DNA of 64,000 nucleotides from Bacilli bacterium (GTDB lineage: Bacteria > Bacillota_I > Bacilli_A > ML615J-28 > CAG-698), in contig JAQUZE010000002.1 in the NCBI GenBank assembly GCA_028691515.1, forward strand, positions 22,743 to 86,742, written 5' to 3'. Positions 9,458 through 18,774 of the stretch are shown here, piece after piece (positions within the stretch are counted from its first letter, which is position 1; each line of letters opens with the position of its first letter). A model generated the notes under the pieces. The model had not been told where the DNA came from. It did not search any database and worked only from the letters and a program-made list of their open reading frames with translations. The position numbers were made by a program, and so were the translations under genes.

Positions 9458-11590
9458 ATGAGTATAAAAATAGCATTAGCTGGTAATCCTAATTCAGGTA
9501 AAACAACTTTATTTAATACTCTTACAGGTGCAACACAGTATGTAGGCAATTGGCCAGGAGTGACGGTTGAGAAAAAAGAAGGAAGAATAAGAAAAAATAA
9601 AGATATTACAGTGGTTGATTTACCTGGAATTTATTCTTTGAGCCCTTATACTTTAGAAGAAGTGATAGCGAGAAATTATTTACTGAATGAAAAACCGGAT
9701 GTAATAGTAAATATTGTTGATACAACAAATATTGAAAGAAATTTGTATCTTACAACTCAATTGATGGAATTAGGAATTCCTGTTGTTGTTGCATTAAACA
9801 TGATGGATGTTTTTATAAAAAGTGGCGATACAATTGATTCAAATAATTTAAAGAAATTATTTAATTGTGAAGTTGTTGAAATATCAGCACTTAAAAATAG
9901 AGGAACTAAAGATTTAGTTGAAGCAATTAGAAAAAGTTACGAAGAAAAACTTATACCTAATAATGTGAAGTTTGATGATGAAATTGAACAAAATATTTTT
10001 AAAATTATGGAAATAGCTAATGTTGATAGATGGACAGCTATTAAACTTTTTGAAAATGATGAAAAGATTACTCAAGAGAGTGAACTAGATGAAAATATAA
10101 TTTCAAAAATTGAAAATATTAGAATAAATTTATTAAAAAAAGAAAATAATGATGTTGAATCAATTATTATTGATCAAAGGTATAATTTTGTTACTAGTTC
10201 ATTATCTTTAATTTGTGTTAAAGCCAATAAGGATAAAAGGACAATAAGTCAAAAAATTGATTTGATTGTAACAAATAGATGGTTAGCTTTACCAATATTT
10301 GCTGTGATAATTTTTGCTGTGTATTATTTAGCAATTTCAAGTGTTGGAGGGTTTTTTACAGATTTTATCAATAATACTGTTTTTGGACCAACAGGGATTC
10401 CATATTTTGTGGAAACTTTTTTAACAAATATTAATACCGCTAGTTGGCTAATAGGATTAATTGTAGATGGTATAATAGGTGGAGTAGGTGCGGTTTTAGG
10501 GTTTTTACCGCAAATGCTAGTTTTGTTTTTATTGTTAGGGTTTTTAGAAGATACTGGTTATATGAGTAGAATTGCTTTTATATTAGATAAAATATTTAGG
10601 AAATTTGGTTTATCGGGAAAATCGTTTATTCCCATGTTGATATCAACCGGATGCGCTGTTCCAGGAATTATGGCTACAAGAACAATTGACAACAGAAGTG
10701 AAAGAAGAATTACAATGATAACTACATCATTTATGCCGTGTAGTGCTAAATTGCCAATTATTGCTTTAATTTCGGGAGCTATGTTTAGAGGCGCAAGTTA
10801 TCAATTTTTAATTGCTCCATCAGCTTATTTTGTTGGTATAATAGCGATTATAATTTCAGGAATAATTTTAAAAAAAATTAAAATATTTAGGGGAGATGCA
10901 TCTCCTTTTGTTATGGAACTACCTAATTATCATTGGCCAAGAATTAAAAATTTGTTAATATTAGTCTATGATAAATTAAAATCATTTGTGAAAAAAGCAG
11001 GAACAATTATTTTGCTGGCTGCAGTTGTAGTGTGGTTTTTATCAAATTTTAGTTGGCGATTATCAATGGTTACAGAAAACGAATCAATGCTTGCTGATAT
11101 AGGCAGAACATTTTCAGTATTATTTTCTCCATTAGGATGGGGAGACTGGAAGGCAACAGTTGCTACATTTACAGGTTTAATTGCAAAGGAAAATGTTGTT
11201 GGTACATTTGGTGTTTTGTATGGTTTTACTGAAATAACAGCAAATGGTGTAGAAATTTGGGAAGTTTTGAGCGTTGATTTTACATCATTGTCCGCATATT
11301 CCTTCTTAATATTTAATTTACTGTGTGCGCCATGTGTGGCTGCAATTGGAGCACTTAAAAAAGAAGCGGGAAGTTTTAAATGGATGGTTTTTGCAATAGC
11401 TTATCAAACGGTGTTTGCTTATTTAGTTTCGTTTATGATTTTCCAAATAGGTATGATGTTTATGTTAGGATTTAGTTTAGGTTCATTAATAGCTGTTTTA
11501 GTAATTATCTTGTTTGTTTTTATGATTGTAAGACCAGATTTAATTATAAAAAGGAGGAAAAATATAAATGGTAGAATTCTTAATAAATAA
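9458..11590 (+). CDS. feoB: Ferrous iron transport protein B
   Basis: G1 GNPNSGKTT, G3 DLPGIYSLSPY, FeoB membrane core (GFLEDTGYMSRIAF, GCAVPGIMATRTI). Confidence 0.95.
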   Translation: MSIKIALAGNPNSGKTTLFNTLTGATQYVGNWPGVTVEKKEGRIRKNKDITVVDLPGIYSLSPYTLEEVIARNYLLNEKPDVIVNIVDTTNIERNLYLTTQLMELGIPVVVALNMMDVFIKSGDTIDSNNLKKLFNCEVVEISALKNRGTKDLVEAIRKSYEEKLIPNNVKFDDEIEQNIFKIMEIANVDRWTAIKLFENDEKITQESELDENIISKIENIRINLLKKENNDVESIIIDQRYNFVTSSLSLICVKANKDKRTISQKIDLIVTNRWLALPIFAVIIFAVYYLAISSVGGFFTDFINNTVFGPTGIPYFVETFLTNINTASWLIGLIVDGIIGGVGAVLGFLPQMLVLFLLLGFLEDTGYMSRIAFILDKIFRKFGLSGKSFIPMLISTGCAVPGIMATRTIDNRSERRITMITTSFMPCSAKLPIIALISGAMFRGASYQFLIAPSAYFVGIIAIIISGIILKKIKIFRGDASPFVMELPNYHWPRIKNLLILVYDKLKSFVKKAGTIILLAAVVVWFLSNFSWRLSMVTENESMLADIGRTFSVLFSPLGWGDWKATVATFTGLIAKENVVGTFGVLYGFTEITANGVEIWEVLSVDFTSLSAYSFLIFNLLCAPCVAAIGALKKEAGSFKWMVFAIAYQTVFAYLVSFMIFQIGMMFMLGFSLGSLIAVLVIILFVFMIVRPDLIIKRRKNINGRILNK

Positions 11591-11759
11591 TTTAGCAACA
11601 ATTATTATATCGTTATTACTTGCAATTATCTTTTTCTTCATTATTAAATCTGTAATTAAAAATAAAAAAAGTTGTAATGCTAATTGTGGTTCATGTAATA
11701 TTAGTAAAACATGTAATAAGGATATATTAGCAGAGTTAAGAAATGCAGTTAAAGAATAG
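11568..11759 (+). CDS. FeoB-associated Cys-rich membrane protein
   Basis: 63 aa, one TM helix then CNANCGSCNISKTC; overlaps the 3' end of feoB. Confidence 0.8.
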   Translation: MVEFLINNLATIIISLLLAIIFFFIIKSVIKNKKSCNANCGSCNISKTCNKDILAELRNAVKE

Positions 11760-11782
11760 AAGGCAAAAGCCTTCTTTTTCTT
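11758..11782 (+). terminator. Intrinsic terminator
   Basis: AGAAGGCAAAAGCCTTCTTTTTC. Confidence 0.85.
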
Positions 11783-11838
11783 TCATTATTAATAATTATG
11801 TGATAGAATACAAAATGTTAAGTTAAGGAGATTTAAAA

Positions 11839-12405
11839 ATGGAATGGTTGATTGATTTTTTTACAGCAACACCTTGGTGGGAATTGGTAATTATCTTTGG
11901 ATGTAAAATGTTAGAAGTTGCAATTATGACTGTAAGAATTATTATTGTTAATAGAGGGTATAAATTGATTGGTTCAATTTTAGCTTTTATTGAAGTTATT
12001 TTGTGGATATTTATTGCTTCTCGTGTTATTGTAAATATAGCTGCAGAACCATTTAAAGGAATTATTTATTCTTTGGCTTTTGCTGTAGGAATTTATGTAG
12101 GATCAATTATTGAAAAGAAACTTGCTTTTGGTAAAATTATGATTCAAGTGATTTTACCAAGTGAATTGTCTGAAGGAATAGTTTCTGATATTAGAAAGAA
12201 AAAAATTGGTGTTACAACCATTGCAGCAAAAGGAGTTTCTGGTAATAAAACTATTGCTATGATTTATGTGAGTAGAAAAAGAGCTGAAAGTTTAAAAAAC
12301 GAAATACTTCATCAAGCTCCATCTGCTTTAATTGCCGAAAATGATATTGTTGATATATCTGGAGGTACAATGTCATCAAACATGAGAAGGAGAATAATTA
12401 AATAA
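11839..12405 (+). CDS. UPF0316-like membrane protein (DUF5698/DUF2179), paralog 1
   Basis: Three predicted TM helices plus DUF2179-like C-terminal domain; near-identical architecture to 12629-13192. Confidence 0.75.
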   Translation: MEWLIDFFTATPWWELVIIFGCKMLEVAIMTVRIIIVNRGYKLIGSILAFIEVILWIFIASRVIVNIAAEPFKGIIYSLAFAVGIYVGSIIEKKLAFGKIMIQVILPSELSEGIVSDIRKKKIGVTTIAAKGVSGNKTIAMIYVSRKRAESLKNEILHQAPSALIAENDIVDISGGTMSSNMRRRIIK

Positions 12406-12430
12406 ATGGTGGGTTAATTATCCCATCCAT

Positions 12431-12506
12431 GCATCCATAGCTCAATGGATAGAGTCTCACCCTCCTAAGGTGATTGTTGCAGGTTCGACTCCTGCTGGGT
12501 GCGCCA
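12431..12506 (+). tRNA. tRNA-Arg(CCT)
   Basis: Cloverleaf by eye: acceptor GCATCCA/TGGGTGC, anticodon arm TCACC-CTCCTAA-GGTGA, T arm GCAGG-TTCGACT-CCTGC, encoded CCA. Confidence 0.93.
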
Positions 12507-12518
12507 TTGATTTTTAAT

Positions 12519-12543
12519 ACCAGCTATTTTAGCTGGTTTTTAT
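12519..12543 (+). terminator. Intrinsic terminator after tRNA
   Basis: ACCAGCTA-TTT-TAGCTGGTTTTT. Confidence 0.85.
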
Positions 12544-12628
12544 TATATGTTTTGTAGAATTATTATTGTGTTTATATTGCATAATAATTTTGTTACTATA
12601 TAATATTATATATATGGAGAGTGAATAT

Positions 12629-13192
12629 ATGGAATGGTTTGTTGATTTTATGACTGCAACACCTTGGTGGGAGTTGTTAATTATTTTTATTTTTAAGGTG
12701 GTTGAAATTTCAATATCTACAGTTAGAATTATAATTGTAAATAGAGGATATAAAAAAGAAGGAGCAATATTATCTTTTATTGAAGTTTTAATTTGGGTAT
12801 TTGTTGCTTCTGTGGTAATTGCAAATATTAGTGAAGCTCCTTTAAAAGGAATAATATATGCTTTAGGATATTCGGTTGGAGTTTTTTTAGGTTCAATAAT
12901 TGAAAAACGTTTAGCGTTCGGACAAACAATGTTACAAATAATTGTTGATAATGATGTTGCTAAAGAGATTACTACATTAATTAGATCAAAGAAAGTTGGA
13001 GTGACAACAATAGATGCTCAAGGAGCTAGTGGAGTAAAAATGTTAATAATAATATATATCAACAGAAAAAATGTTGTTGAGATAAAACAACAGATTTTAG
13101 CAATAGAACCAGCAGCTTTAATTGCTGAAAATAATGTTGATAGTATTTCAGGTGGAACAATTTTAAAACAAAAAAGAGGAATTAGAAAATAA
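12629..13192 (+). CDS. UPF0316-like membrane protein (DUF5698/DUF2179), paralog 2
   Basis: Start refined to MEWFVDFMTATPWWELL, matching paralog 1 MEWLIDFFTATPWWELV. Confidence 0.75.
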   Translation: MEWFVDFMTATPWWELLIIFIFKVVEISISTVRIIIVNRGYKKEGAILSFIEVLIWVFVASVVIANISEAPLKGIIYALGYSVGVFLGSIIEKRLAFGQTMLQIIVDNDVAKEITTLIRSKKVGVTTIDAQGASGVKMLIIIYINRKNVVEIKQQILAIEPAALIAENNVDSISGGTILKQKRGIRK

Positions 13193-13220
13193 AAACGCAG
13201 TTAATAATACTGCGTTTTTT
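13192..13220. terminator. Intrinsic terminator
   Basis: AAAACGCAGT-TAATAAT-ACTGCGTTTTTT. Confidence 0.85.
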
Positions 13221-13232
13221 ATTTGTTAATAA

Positions 13233-14270
13233 TTATTTGTCGATATCGGTTATGTAATTTTTTAAATAGGTTGCTATTTTATAAAATCCTAAATCAGTTA
13301 AATGCGTGCCATCAACAGATTCATCAAATGAGTATTCTTTTAATATATCTATTCCAGAAATAAAGTTGCAATTATATTTTTCACATATATCTTTTTGAAT
13401 TTTTCTTGTTTCATTACGAGTTTTTCTTGTGTTTTCATCGATTAATTCAAAAGCATCAGGAAAATGAGAAATAACAATAATGTTTAAGTTTCTTATTTTG
13501 TTTAGGAGTATTTCTAAAAACAATGGTAACCTTTCTTTAATTATTTTAGGGTCATTTATATTTGCTTCAGCTTCAATTATAAGATATTTTAAGTTTTTAA
13601 TTGTTGTAATTTGTTCAGCAATTTCTAAATTTAAATGACAATTACCAGAAAACCCTAAATTTATAATTTCATAATTAATTAGTCTTCCAAGAATTGAGGG
13701 ATAGCTCATTCCTGGACGAGTTGCACAACCGCCTTGAGTTATTGATGTGCCATAAGTAACTATTTTGTCTTTAATAATATTTGTATTAGATTGTATTGTG
13801 GAATTTTGGTCTATTCCTATTTCTAGTTCTTCTAATGTAATATATAAAGGCAAATATAATCTAAATGATCTTGTTTCAGGTAACAAATTTTTTATCAATG
13901 TTATTAAATATTCTTTTTGATCTATTTTAGTTGTAGCAATAAAGATATATTTATTATTTTGTTTATAATATAAATCAATTCCTATTTGACCTATAGCGGT
14001 CATATGAGCCATATATGAAGAACTAGATGTTTTAACATGTAGATTAATGGATGTAGAATTAGTAGTAAAGTCGATGTATAAACCAGATGAATGTTTTGCA
14101 AGATATTTAATTTCTTTTGTAGTTTTAATTTTATCTGGTAATCTTGAGTACAGCAAAGAAGAGGCCATTTTTCCGTTGACTTGAAAATTTGATTTGGTAT
14201 TATACCAAGTAATATTTTCACAAGAAAATTTTGTAATGTTCATGTTCTTATCAATTTTTATAGTGTTCAT
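13233..14270 (-). CDS. SGNH/GDSL-type hydrolase with N-terminal beta domain
   Basis: YGTSITQGG block, GFSGNCHL, C-terminal DGTHLTDLGF (catalytic Asp/His context). Confidence 0.8.
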   Translation of the reverse strand: MNTIKIDKNMNITKFSCENITWYNTKSNFQVNGKMASSLLYSRLPDKIKTTKEIKYLAKHSSGLYIDFTTNSTSINLHVKTSSSSYMAHMTAIGQIGIDLYYKQNNKYIFIATTKIDQKEYLITLIKNLLPETRSFRLYLPLYITLEELEIGIDQNSTIQSNTNIIKDKIVTYGTSITQGGCATRPGMSYPSILGRLINYEIINLGFSGNCHLNLEIAEQITTIKNLKYLIIEAEANINDPKIIKERLPLFLEILLNKIRNLNIIVISHFPDAFELIDENTRKTRNETRKIQKDICEKYNCNFISGIDILKEYSFDESVDGTHLTDLGFYKIATYLKNYITDIDK

Positions 14271-14335
14271 GATTAACCTCCATATTATAATTATACACTT
14301 TAAAAATTAGAACTCAAAGAAAAAATGCACAAGTG

Positions 14336-14364
14336 TTGACAATTATCTGTAATTAAGGTATTAT
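14336..14364 (+). promoter_or_regulatory. Promoter of sRNA candidate
   Basis: TTGACA (14336-14341), 17-nt spacer, TATTAT (14359-14364). Confidence 0.75.
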
Positions 14365-14370
14365 TTATAA

Positions 14371-14463
14371 GCAACTTAGGTTGTACTTATCCCTCTGCGT
14401 TGAATAAATTCAACGCACCCCCCCTTCAAAAGCCGAGTTTTATTTTTAAAACTCGGCTTTTCC
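14371..14463 (+). ncRNA. Candidate small non-coding RNA (C-rich linker, intrinsic terminator)
   Basis: Starts ~7 nt after the -10; no ORF; hairpin TGCGTTGAA-taaa-TTCAACGCA (approx. 14396-14417), C7 (14418-14424), terminator hairpin (14428-14461). Confidence 0.65.
14428..14463 (+). terminator. 14-bp perfect intrinsic terminator hairpin
   Basis: AAAAGCCGAGTTTT-ATTTTT-AAAACTCGGCTTTT. Confidence 0.9.
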
Positions 14464-14500
14464 TTTTGTGTTTTATTTGTATTATGTTATAATACTTTAG

Positions 14501-17374
14501 GTGATTAAAATGAAAAAAATAACTATTATTATGTTTAGTATGTTTCTATTTATTCTTTGGGGATGTACTCCTTCAAAAATAGAAGAAGGAGCTTTAAAAG
14601 ACTTTATACTTCCAGAGTTTATTTATGATGATGTCAGTTTTCCAACTCAGTTTGTTGATAATGATAACAATACTCATCAACTTAATTATTCTTCTAGTGA
14701 CTCAAACATTTTGACTATTACTGGGAAAATAGGAAAAATAGACAAAGATGAAGAAGTTACTATTTCTGTAACTATGGAATTTGATAAAAAAACTTATCAA
14801 AGAGATTATATGATTTTGGTATTAAAAGGACCTTTTGAAGAGGGTGTTTTAAGCGATTTGTCTATACCGGAAATTATATATGAAGATTATACTTTTTTAT
14901 ATACTATGAATGATAATTTAGATCAAAAATATAATTTGACTTATTATTCAAGTAATGAAGATGTTTTAGATAATAAGGGTCAAGTAACTAGAAGTGATAA
15001 AGATGAAAATATTGTGATTAAGGTTGTTGCTGATAGAGAAAAACATGTTTATATAAAAGAATATAATGTTTTAGTGCCTAGTTCTAAAACAGAAATGTCA
15101 GAAGATATAATTGCAGCGTTAGAAGCAAAAGATTCTTTTGATTTAGGAATTGAAACAATAGAAAGTAATATTAATTTGCCTATTAGTTATTCGGGATTTG
15201 ATTTAACTTGGGTTTCGTCTAATAAAGAAGTTATAGATGATAAAGGTAATTACTATCCTATTGATCAAGATGAGAATATTACTTTGACAGTAAAGTTTGA
15301 AAAGAATGATAAAGTTTTAGCTTCTAAGGATTTTGCTGTTTTAGTTAAAAAAACAAGTCCAGAAGATAGATTGGTCTTTGTTCATTCCTCTATAGTTATT
15401 CCCTCAATAATAGCAGAAGATGATGTGATTCAATTGGATAGTTCTTTCTCTTATGGTGTTCAAGGTTCCTGGGAAAGTAGTGAACCAGATGCATTAAGTA
15501 ATGATGGGAAAGTAGTTTTTAAAACTTATGAACAGTCGGTTGTTTTAACATTAACCTTATCATATCTTGATGAAGTAAAGCAGTTTGATTATATTATAAC
15601 AATAAGTGCTATAGAAAATTCATTTGAGTTTTTAGAGGCTGTTTCAAGCATAAATATTCCGTTGGAAACAAAAAATAATATATATCTTCCTTCAACAGTA
15701 AATATAAACAATGAAGATATAATCTTAGAATATAATATTTCAAAGCCTGATATTATAAGTTATGATGGAATTATTAATAGAGATAATAACGATGAAGAAG
15801 TATTAATTGTTATAAAAAGAATATTAGAAAATCGCATTGAAATGATTGAAAAAAATATAGTTGTTTTGGGTTATGATGTGGAAGAAGTAGCTGAATTATT
15901 TGATTTAGGTATTGAGGAAACATATGTGGATATAGAATTGCCAAGTAGTTTTATGGGATATGAAATTCTTTGGTTATCATATAATGAAGATGTTATAAGT
16001 AGTTCAGGTAAATATAGCTTTGTTTCTGTTGATACTGAAGTAACTCTTTCTGCATTATTTGCTGCTGGCAGCTATCCGGAAAAAGAAATAAAGGTTATTG
16101 CAAAACCTATTCCTGATTCTGTTAGGTTAAATATGATTATTAATACTATCGAAATACCGGAAGTTGTAGGAACAAACTTAAATTTGGAAACTGTTTATGA
16201 TTATAGTGTGACTGGCGAGTGGACAAGTAGTGATGAGGGTGTTATTACAACTGATGGAATAGTGTATTTAACTAGTATTGAAAAAAATGTAACATTATCT
16301 TTAACTCTATATTCTGGAGAAGAAACACTAACAAAATTATTTATAGTTAAAACAATTGCAATAGAAGGGAAACAGGTTATGGGTCATAATTATCAAGATT
16401 ACGCTAAAGATTATAATTTAATGAGTATGGTAGATGTACACTTAGAAGATGAAAGATTAGTTTTAGATGAAGGAAAAACGACTGGTACATATGTATCAAG
16501 TGAATTTAATACAATAGGATTTGAGAGGCTGGTAGCGTCTTGGGCAGCAATTAGTTCAATGAAAGGCACTGTTGAAATTGAAATCAAAGTAAAAGTTGAT
16601 GGTATATGGAGTAAATATTTCTCTTATCAAAAATGGGGATTAGGTTTGCAAAATAAATCTATTGATTCTTCTGATTCAATTGCTAAATTATCAACTGATG
16701 AAGTTGTAATTTTAAATTCAAAAACGGCAGTTGCATATCAATATAAAGTAACTTTGAGAAGGAATGCATCTCTAGATGAATCTCCTAAATTATTACTAGT
16801 TGCGGTTGCTTTAACTATTCCTAATTATACATATCCGGTTGATACAACAGGATTTCCTGATTTTGTTGATTATGATGTTCCGCTGTTGAATCAAAATGAA
16901 GTTCCGGTAATAGGAAACTCTATATGTAGCATTACTTCTTCAACAATGTTGTTAAAATATAAGGGGCATAATTTTGAAGAATATGATTCAGAATATGAGC
17001 ATCGATATATTGCTGGATTATTTAAAGATTATGGTGCCAATATTTATGGTAATTGGGTTTATAATACTGTGGGTATGAGTGCTTATGGAGAAGAGACTTT
17101 TGTTAATAAAATGTATTCTTTTGCAGAATTACAAAAACATTTATTAGAAGTTGGACCTATTTCAGCATCGGTAAAAGGCAATATGGGGTTATATACAACT
17201 GCAGGTCATTTAATTGTTGTTCGAGGTTATAGAATTACTAACGGACAAACTTATGTTATTACTAATGATCCAAACATAAATAGTAGATTTGGAAATGATT
17301 TGTTTGTTTATTATGAATATCCATTGGCAACATTTATGAATGTTTGGCGTGGAGTTAATTATATAATTAAATAA
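14501..17374 (+). CDS. Lipoprotein with tandem Ig-like (atrophied bacterial Ig) repeats and C-terminal C39-like papain-fold peptidase domain
   Basis: Lipobox LFILWGC; repeats with W.SS...... pattern; C-terminal YDVPLLNQNEVPVIGNSICSITSSTMLLKYKG...TTAGHLIVVRGY...VITNDPN. Confidence 0.75.
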   Translation: MIKMKKITIIMFSMFLFILWGCTPSKIEEGALKDFILPEFIYDDVSFPTQFVDNDNNTHQLNYSSSDSNILTITGKIGKIDKDEEVTISVTMEFDKKTYQRDYMILVLKGPFEEGVLSDLSIPEIIYEDYTFLYTMNDNLDQKYNLTYYSSNEDVLDNKGQVTRSDKDENIVIKVVADREKHVYIKEYNVLVPSSKTEMSEDIIAALEAKDSFDLGIETIESNINLPISYSGFDLTWVSSNKEVIDDKGNYYPIDQDENITLTVKFEKNDKVLASKDFAVLVKKTSPEDRLVFVHSSIVIPSIIAEDDVIQLDSSFSYGVQGSWESSEPDALSNDGKVVFKTYEQSVVLTLTLSYLDEVKQFDYIITISAIENSFEFLEAVSSINIPLETKNNIYLPSTVNINNEDIILEYNISKPDIISYDGIINRDNNDEEVLIVIKRILENRIEMIEKNIVVLGYDVEEVAELFDLGIEETYVDIELPSSFMGYEILWLSYNEDVISSSGKYSFVSVDTEVTLSALFAAGSYPEKEIKVIAKPIPDSVRLNMIINTIEIPEVVGTNLNLETVYDYSVTGEWTSSDEGVITTDGIVYLTSIEKNVTLSLTLYSGEETLTKLFIVKTIAIEGKQVMGHNYQDYAKDYNLMSMVDVHLEDERLVLDEGKTTGTYVSSEFNTIGFERLVASWAAISSMKGTVEIEIKVKVDGIWSKYFSYQKWGLGLQNKSIDSSDSIAKLSTDEVVILNSKTAVAYQYKVTLRRNASLDESPKLLLVAVALTIPNYTYPVDTTGFPDFVDYDVPLLNQNEVPVIGNSICSITSSTMLLKYKGHNFEEYDSEYEHRYIAGLFKDYGANIYGNWVYNTVGMSAYGEETFVNKMYSFAELQKHLLEVGPISASVKGNMGLYTTAGHLIVVRGYRITNGQTYVITNDPNINSRFGNDLFVYYEYPLATFMNVWRGVNYIIK

Positions 17375-17386
17375 AAATGAATTATT

Positions 17387-17413
17387 ACTGCCCACATTTG
17401 TGGGCAGTTTTTA
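17387..17413 (+). terminator. Intrinsic terminator
   Basis: ACTGCCCACATTTGTGGGCAGTTTTT. Confidence 0.9.
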
Positions 17414-17593
17414 ATATTTTTACCAGGAAATATTCAGAAGAATATTAATATATTTTTTAATGTTTTATTATGATTATAGATAATAATTATTGAAAATTTG
17501 ATTAGGTATATAGGTTTAAATTTAATTATTGTTAACAAAATATATGAGAAAAAACAATAAATATTATTGGATATAAAATAATTTATATTTTTC

Positions 17594-17621
17594 TTGCATT
17601 ATTTTTTTTATTTGGTATAAT
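17594..17621 (+). promoter_or_regulatory. S10 operon promoter
   Basis: TTGCAT (17594-17599), 16-nt spacer, TATAAT (17616-17621). Confidence 0.7.
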
Positions 17622-17627
17622 ATACAA

Positions 17628-17740
17628 GGCTTAAAGAGAGACATAGATGTGCGAGGTTGTTGATACGCACGGGTGCGTTGCCTATACCTCTTGCTATCAA
17701 GTAATTCGCATTGAGTCGAAGCTACAAATTAATTATGTAA
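17628..17740 (+). promoter_or_regulatory. S10 operon structured leader (likely autoregulatory r-protein leader)
   Basis: GAGGT (17653-17657) can pair with ACCTC (17686-17690), enclosing ACGCA-CGGG-TGCGT; >100-nt untranslated leader. Confidence 0.65.
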
Positions 17741-17756
17741 CGAAGGAGTGAAAAAA

Positions 17757-18062
17757 ATGGCAAAACAAGTTTTAAGAATTAAACTTATTTCTTACGATCA
17801 CAGATTATTAGATGAATCTGCAAAGAAAATTGTGGAAGCAGCGAAAAAATCAGGTGCAAAAGTATCTGGTCCTATTCCTCTTCCTACTGAAAAAGAAATT
17901 TTTACGGTTATTAGATCGCCTCATAAGCACAAAGATAGTCGTGAACAATTTGAGAGAAGAACTCATAAAAGATTAATTGACATCTTAGAAACTACTCCAA
18001 AAACTATGGACACACTTATTCATTTGGAAATTCCATCTGGTGTGGATATTATTTTGAAATAG
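17757..18062 (+). CDS. rpsJ: 30S ribosomal protein S10
   Basis: Conserved S10 sequence; ATG after GGAG. Confidence 0.97.
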   Translation: MAKQVLRIKLISYDHRLLDESAKKIVEAAKKSGAKVSGPIPLPTEKEIFTVIRSPHKHKDSREQFERRTHKRLIDILETTPKTMDTLIHLEIPSGVDIILK

Positions 18063-18097
18063 TATGATGATGTTTATTTTAGAGAAAGGAGAAACTC

Positions 18098-18757
18098 ATG
18101 GCCAAAGGAATCTTAGGTAAAAAAGTCGGAATGACACAAGTGTTTGCAGCAAATGGTGCTTTAGTACCTGTCACTGTTATAGAAGTAAGTGGCAATGTTG
18201 TATTACAAAAGAAAACTGTGGAAACAGATGGTTATTCATCTGTGCAAATTGGTTATGCTGAAAAGAAATTATCTCGAAGCACTAAACCAGAAAAAGGACA
18301 TGCTTCTAAAGCAAGCACAACCCCTAAGCGCTTCGTAAAAGAAATCGCTGGGGAAGACATGCTAGCGTTTGAAGTAGGTCAAGTAGTAAAACCTAATATA
18401 TTTATAGAAGGTGAATTAGTTGATGTAACTGGAACTTCTAAAGGAAAAGGATATTCCGGAAGTATTAAACGTCATAATTACAGTATTGGGCCAAAAGCAC
18501 ATGGTTCAGGCTATCATCGAGGAAGTGGATCTATGGGCGCAATTGATGCAGCTCGTATATTTAAAAACAAAAAAATGCCTGGTAGAATGGGCGGAGAACA
18601 AAAGACAATGCAAAATTTGGAAATTGTTAAAATTGATTTAGAAAAGAATGTTATGCTAATAAAGGGGAATGTTCCAGGACCAAAAGGCTCTTATGTAATT
18701 GTATCAAATGCAGTTAAGAGTAATAGTTCTGCTATAAACCCTGAAGCATTGGCTTAG
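18098..18757 (+). CDS. rplC: 50S ribosomal protein L3
   Basis: [16 protein letters not shown]...; S10 operon order. Confidence 0.97.
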   Translation: MAKGILGKKVGMTQVFAANGALVPVTVIEVSGNVVLQKKTVETDGYSSVQIGYAEKKLSRSTKPEKGHASKASTTPKRFVKEIAGEDMLAFEVGQVVKPNIFIEGELVDVTGTSKGKGYSGSIKRHNYSIGPKAHGSGYHRGSGSMGAIDAARIFKNKKMPGRMGGEQKTMQNLEIVKIDLEKNVMLIKGNVPGPKGSYVIVSNAVKSNSSAINPEALA

Positions 18758-18774
18758 AAAGGAGATAAACACAT

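Noticed and set aside
17414-17590. AT-rich ~180-bp intergenic region upstream of the S10 promoter as an ncRNA gene
   Set aside because: No clear promoter-terminator pair or stable hairpin; probably spacer.
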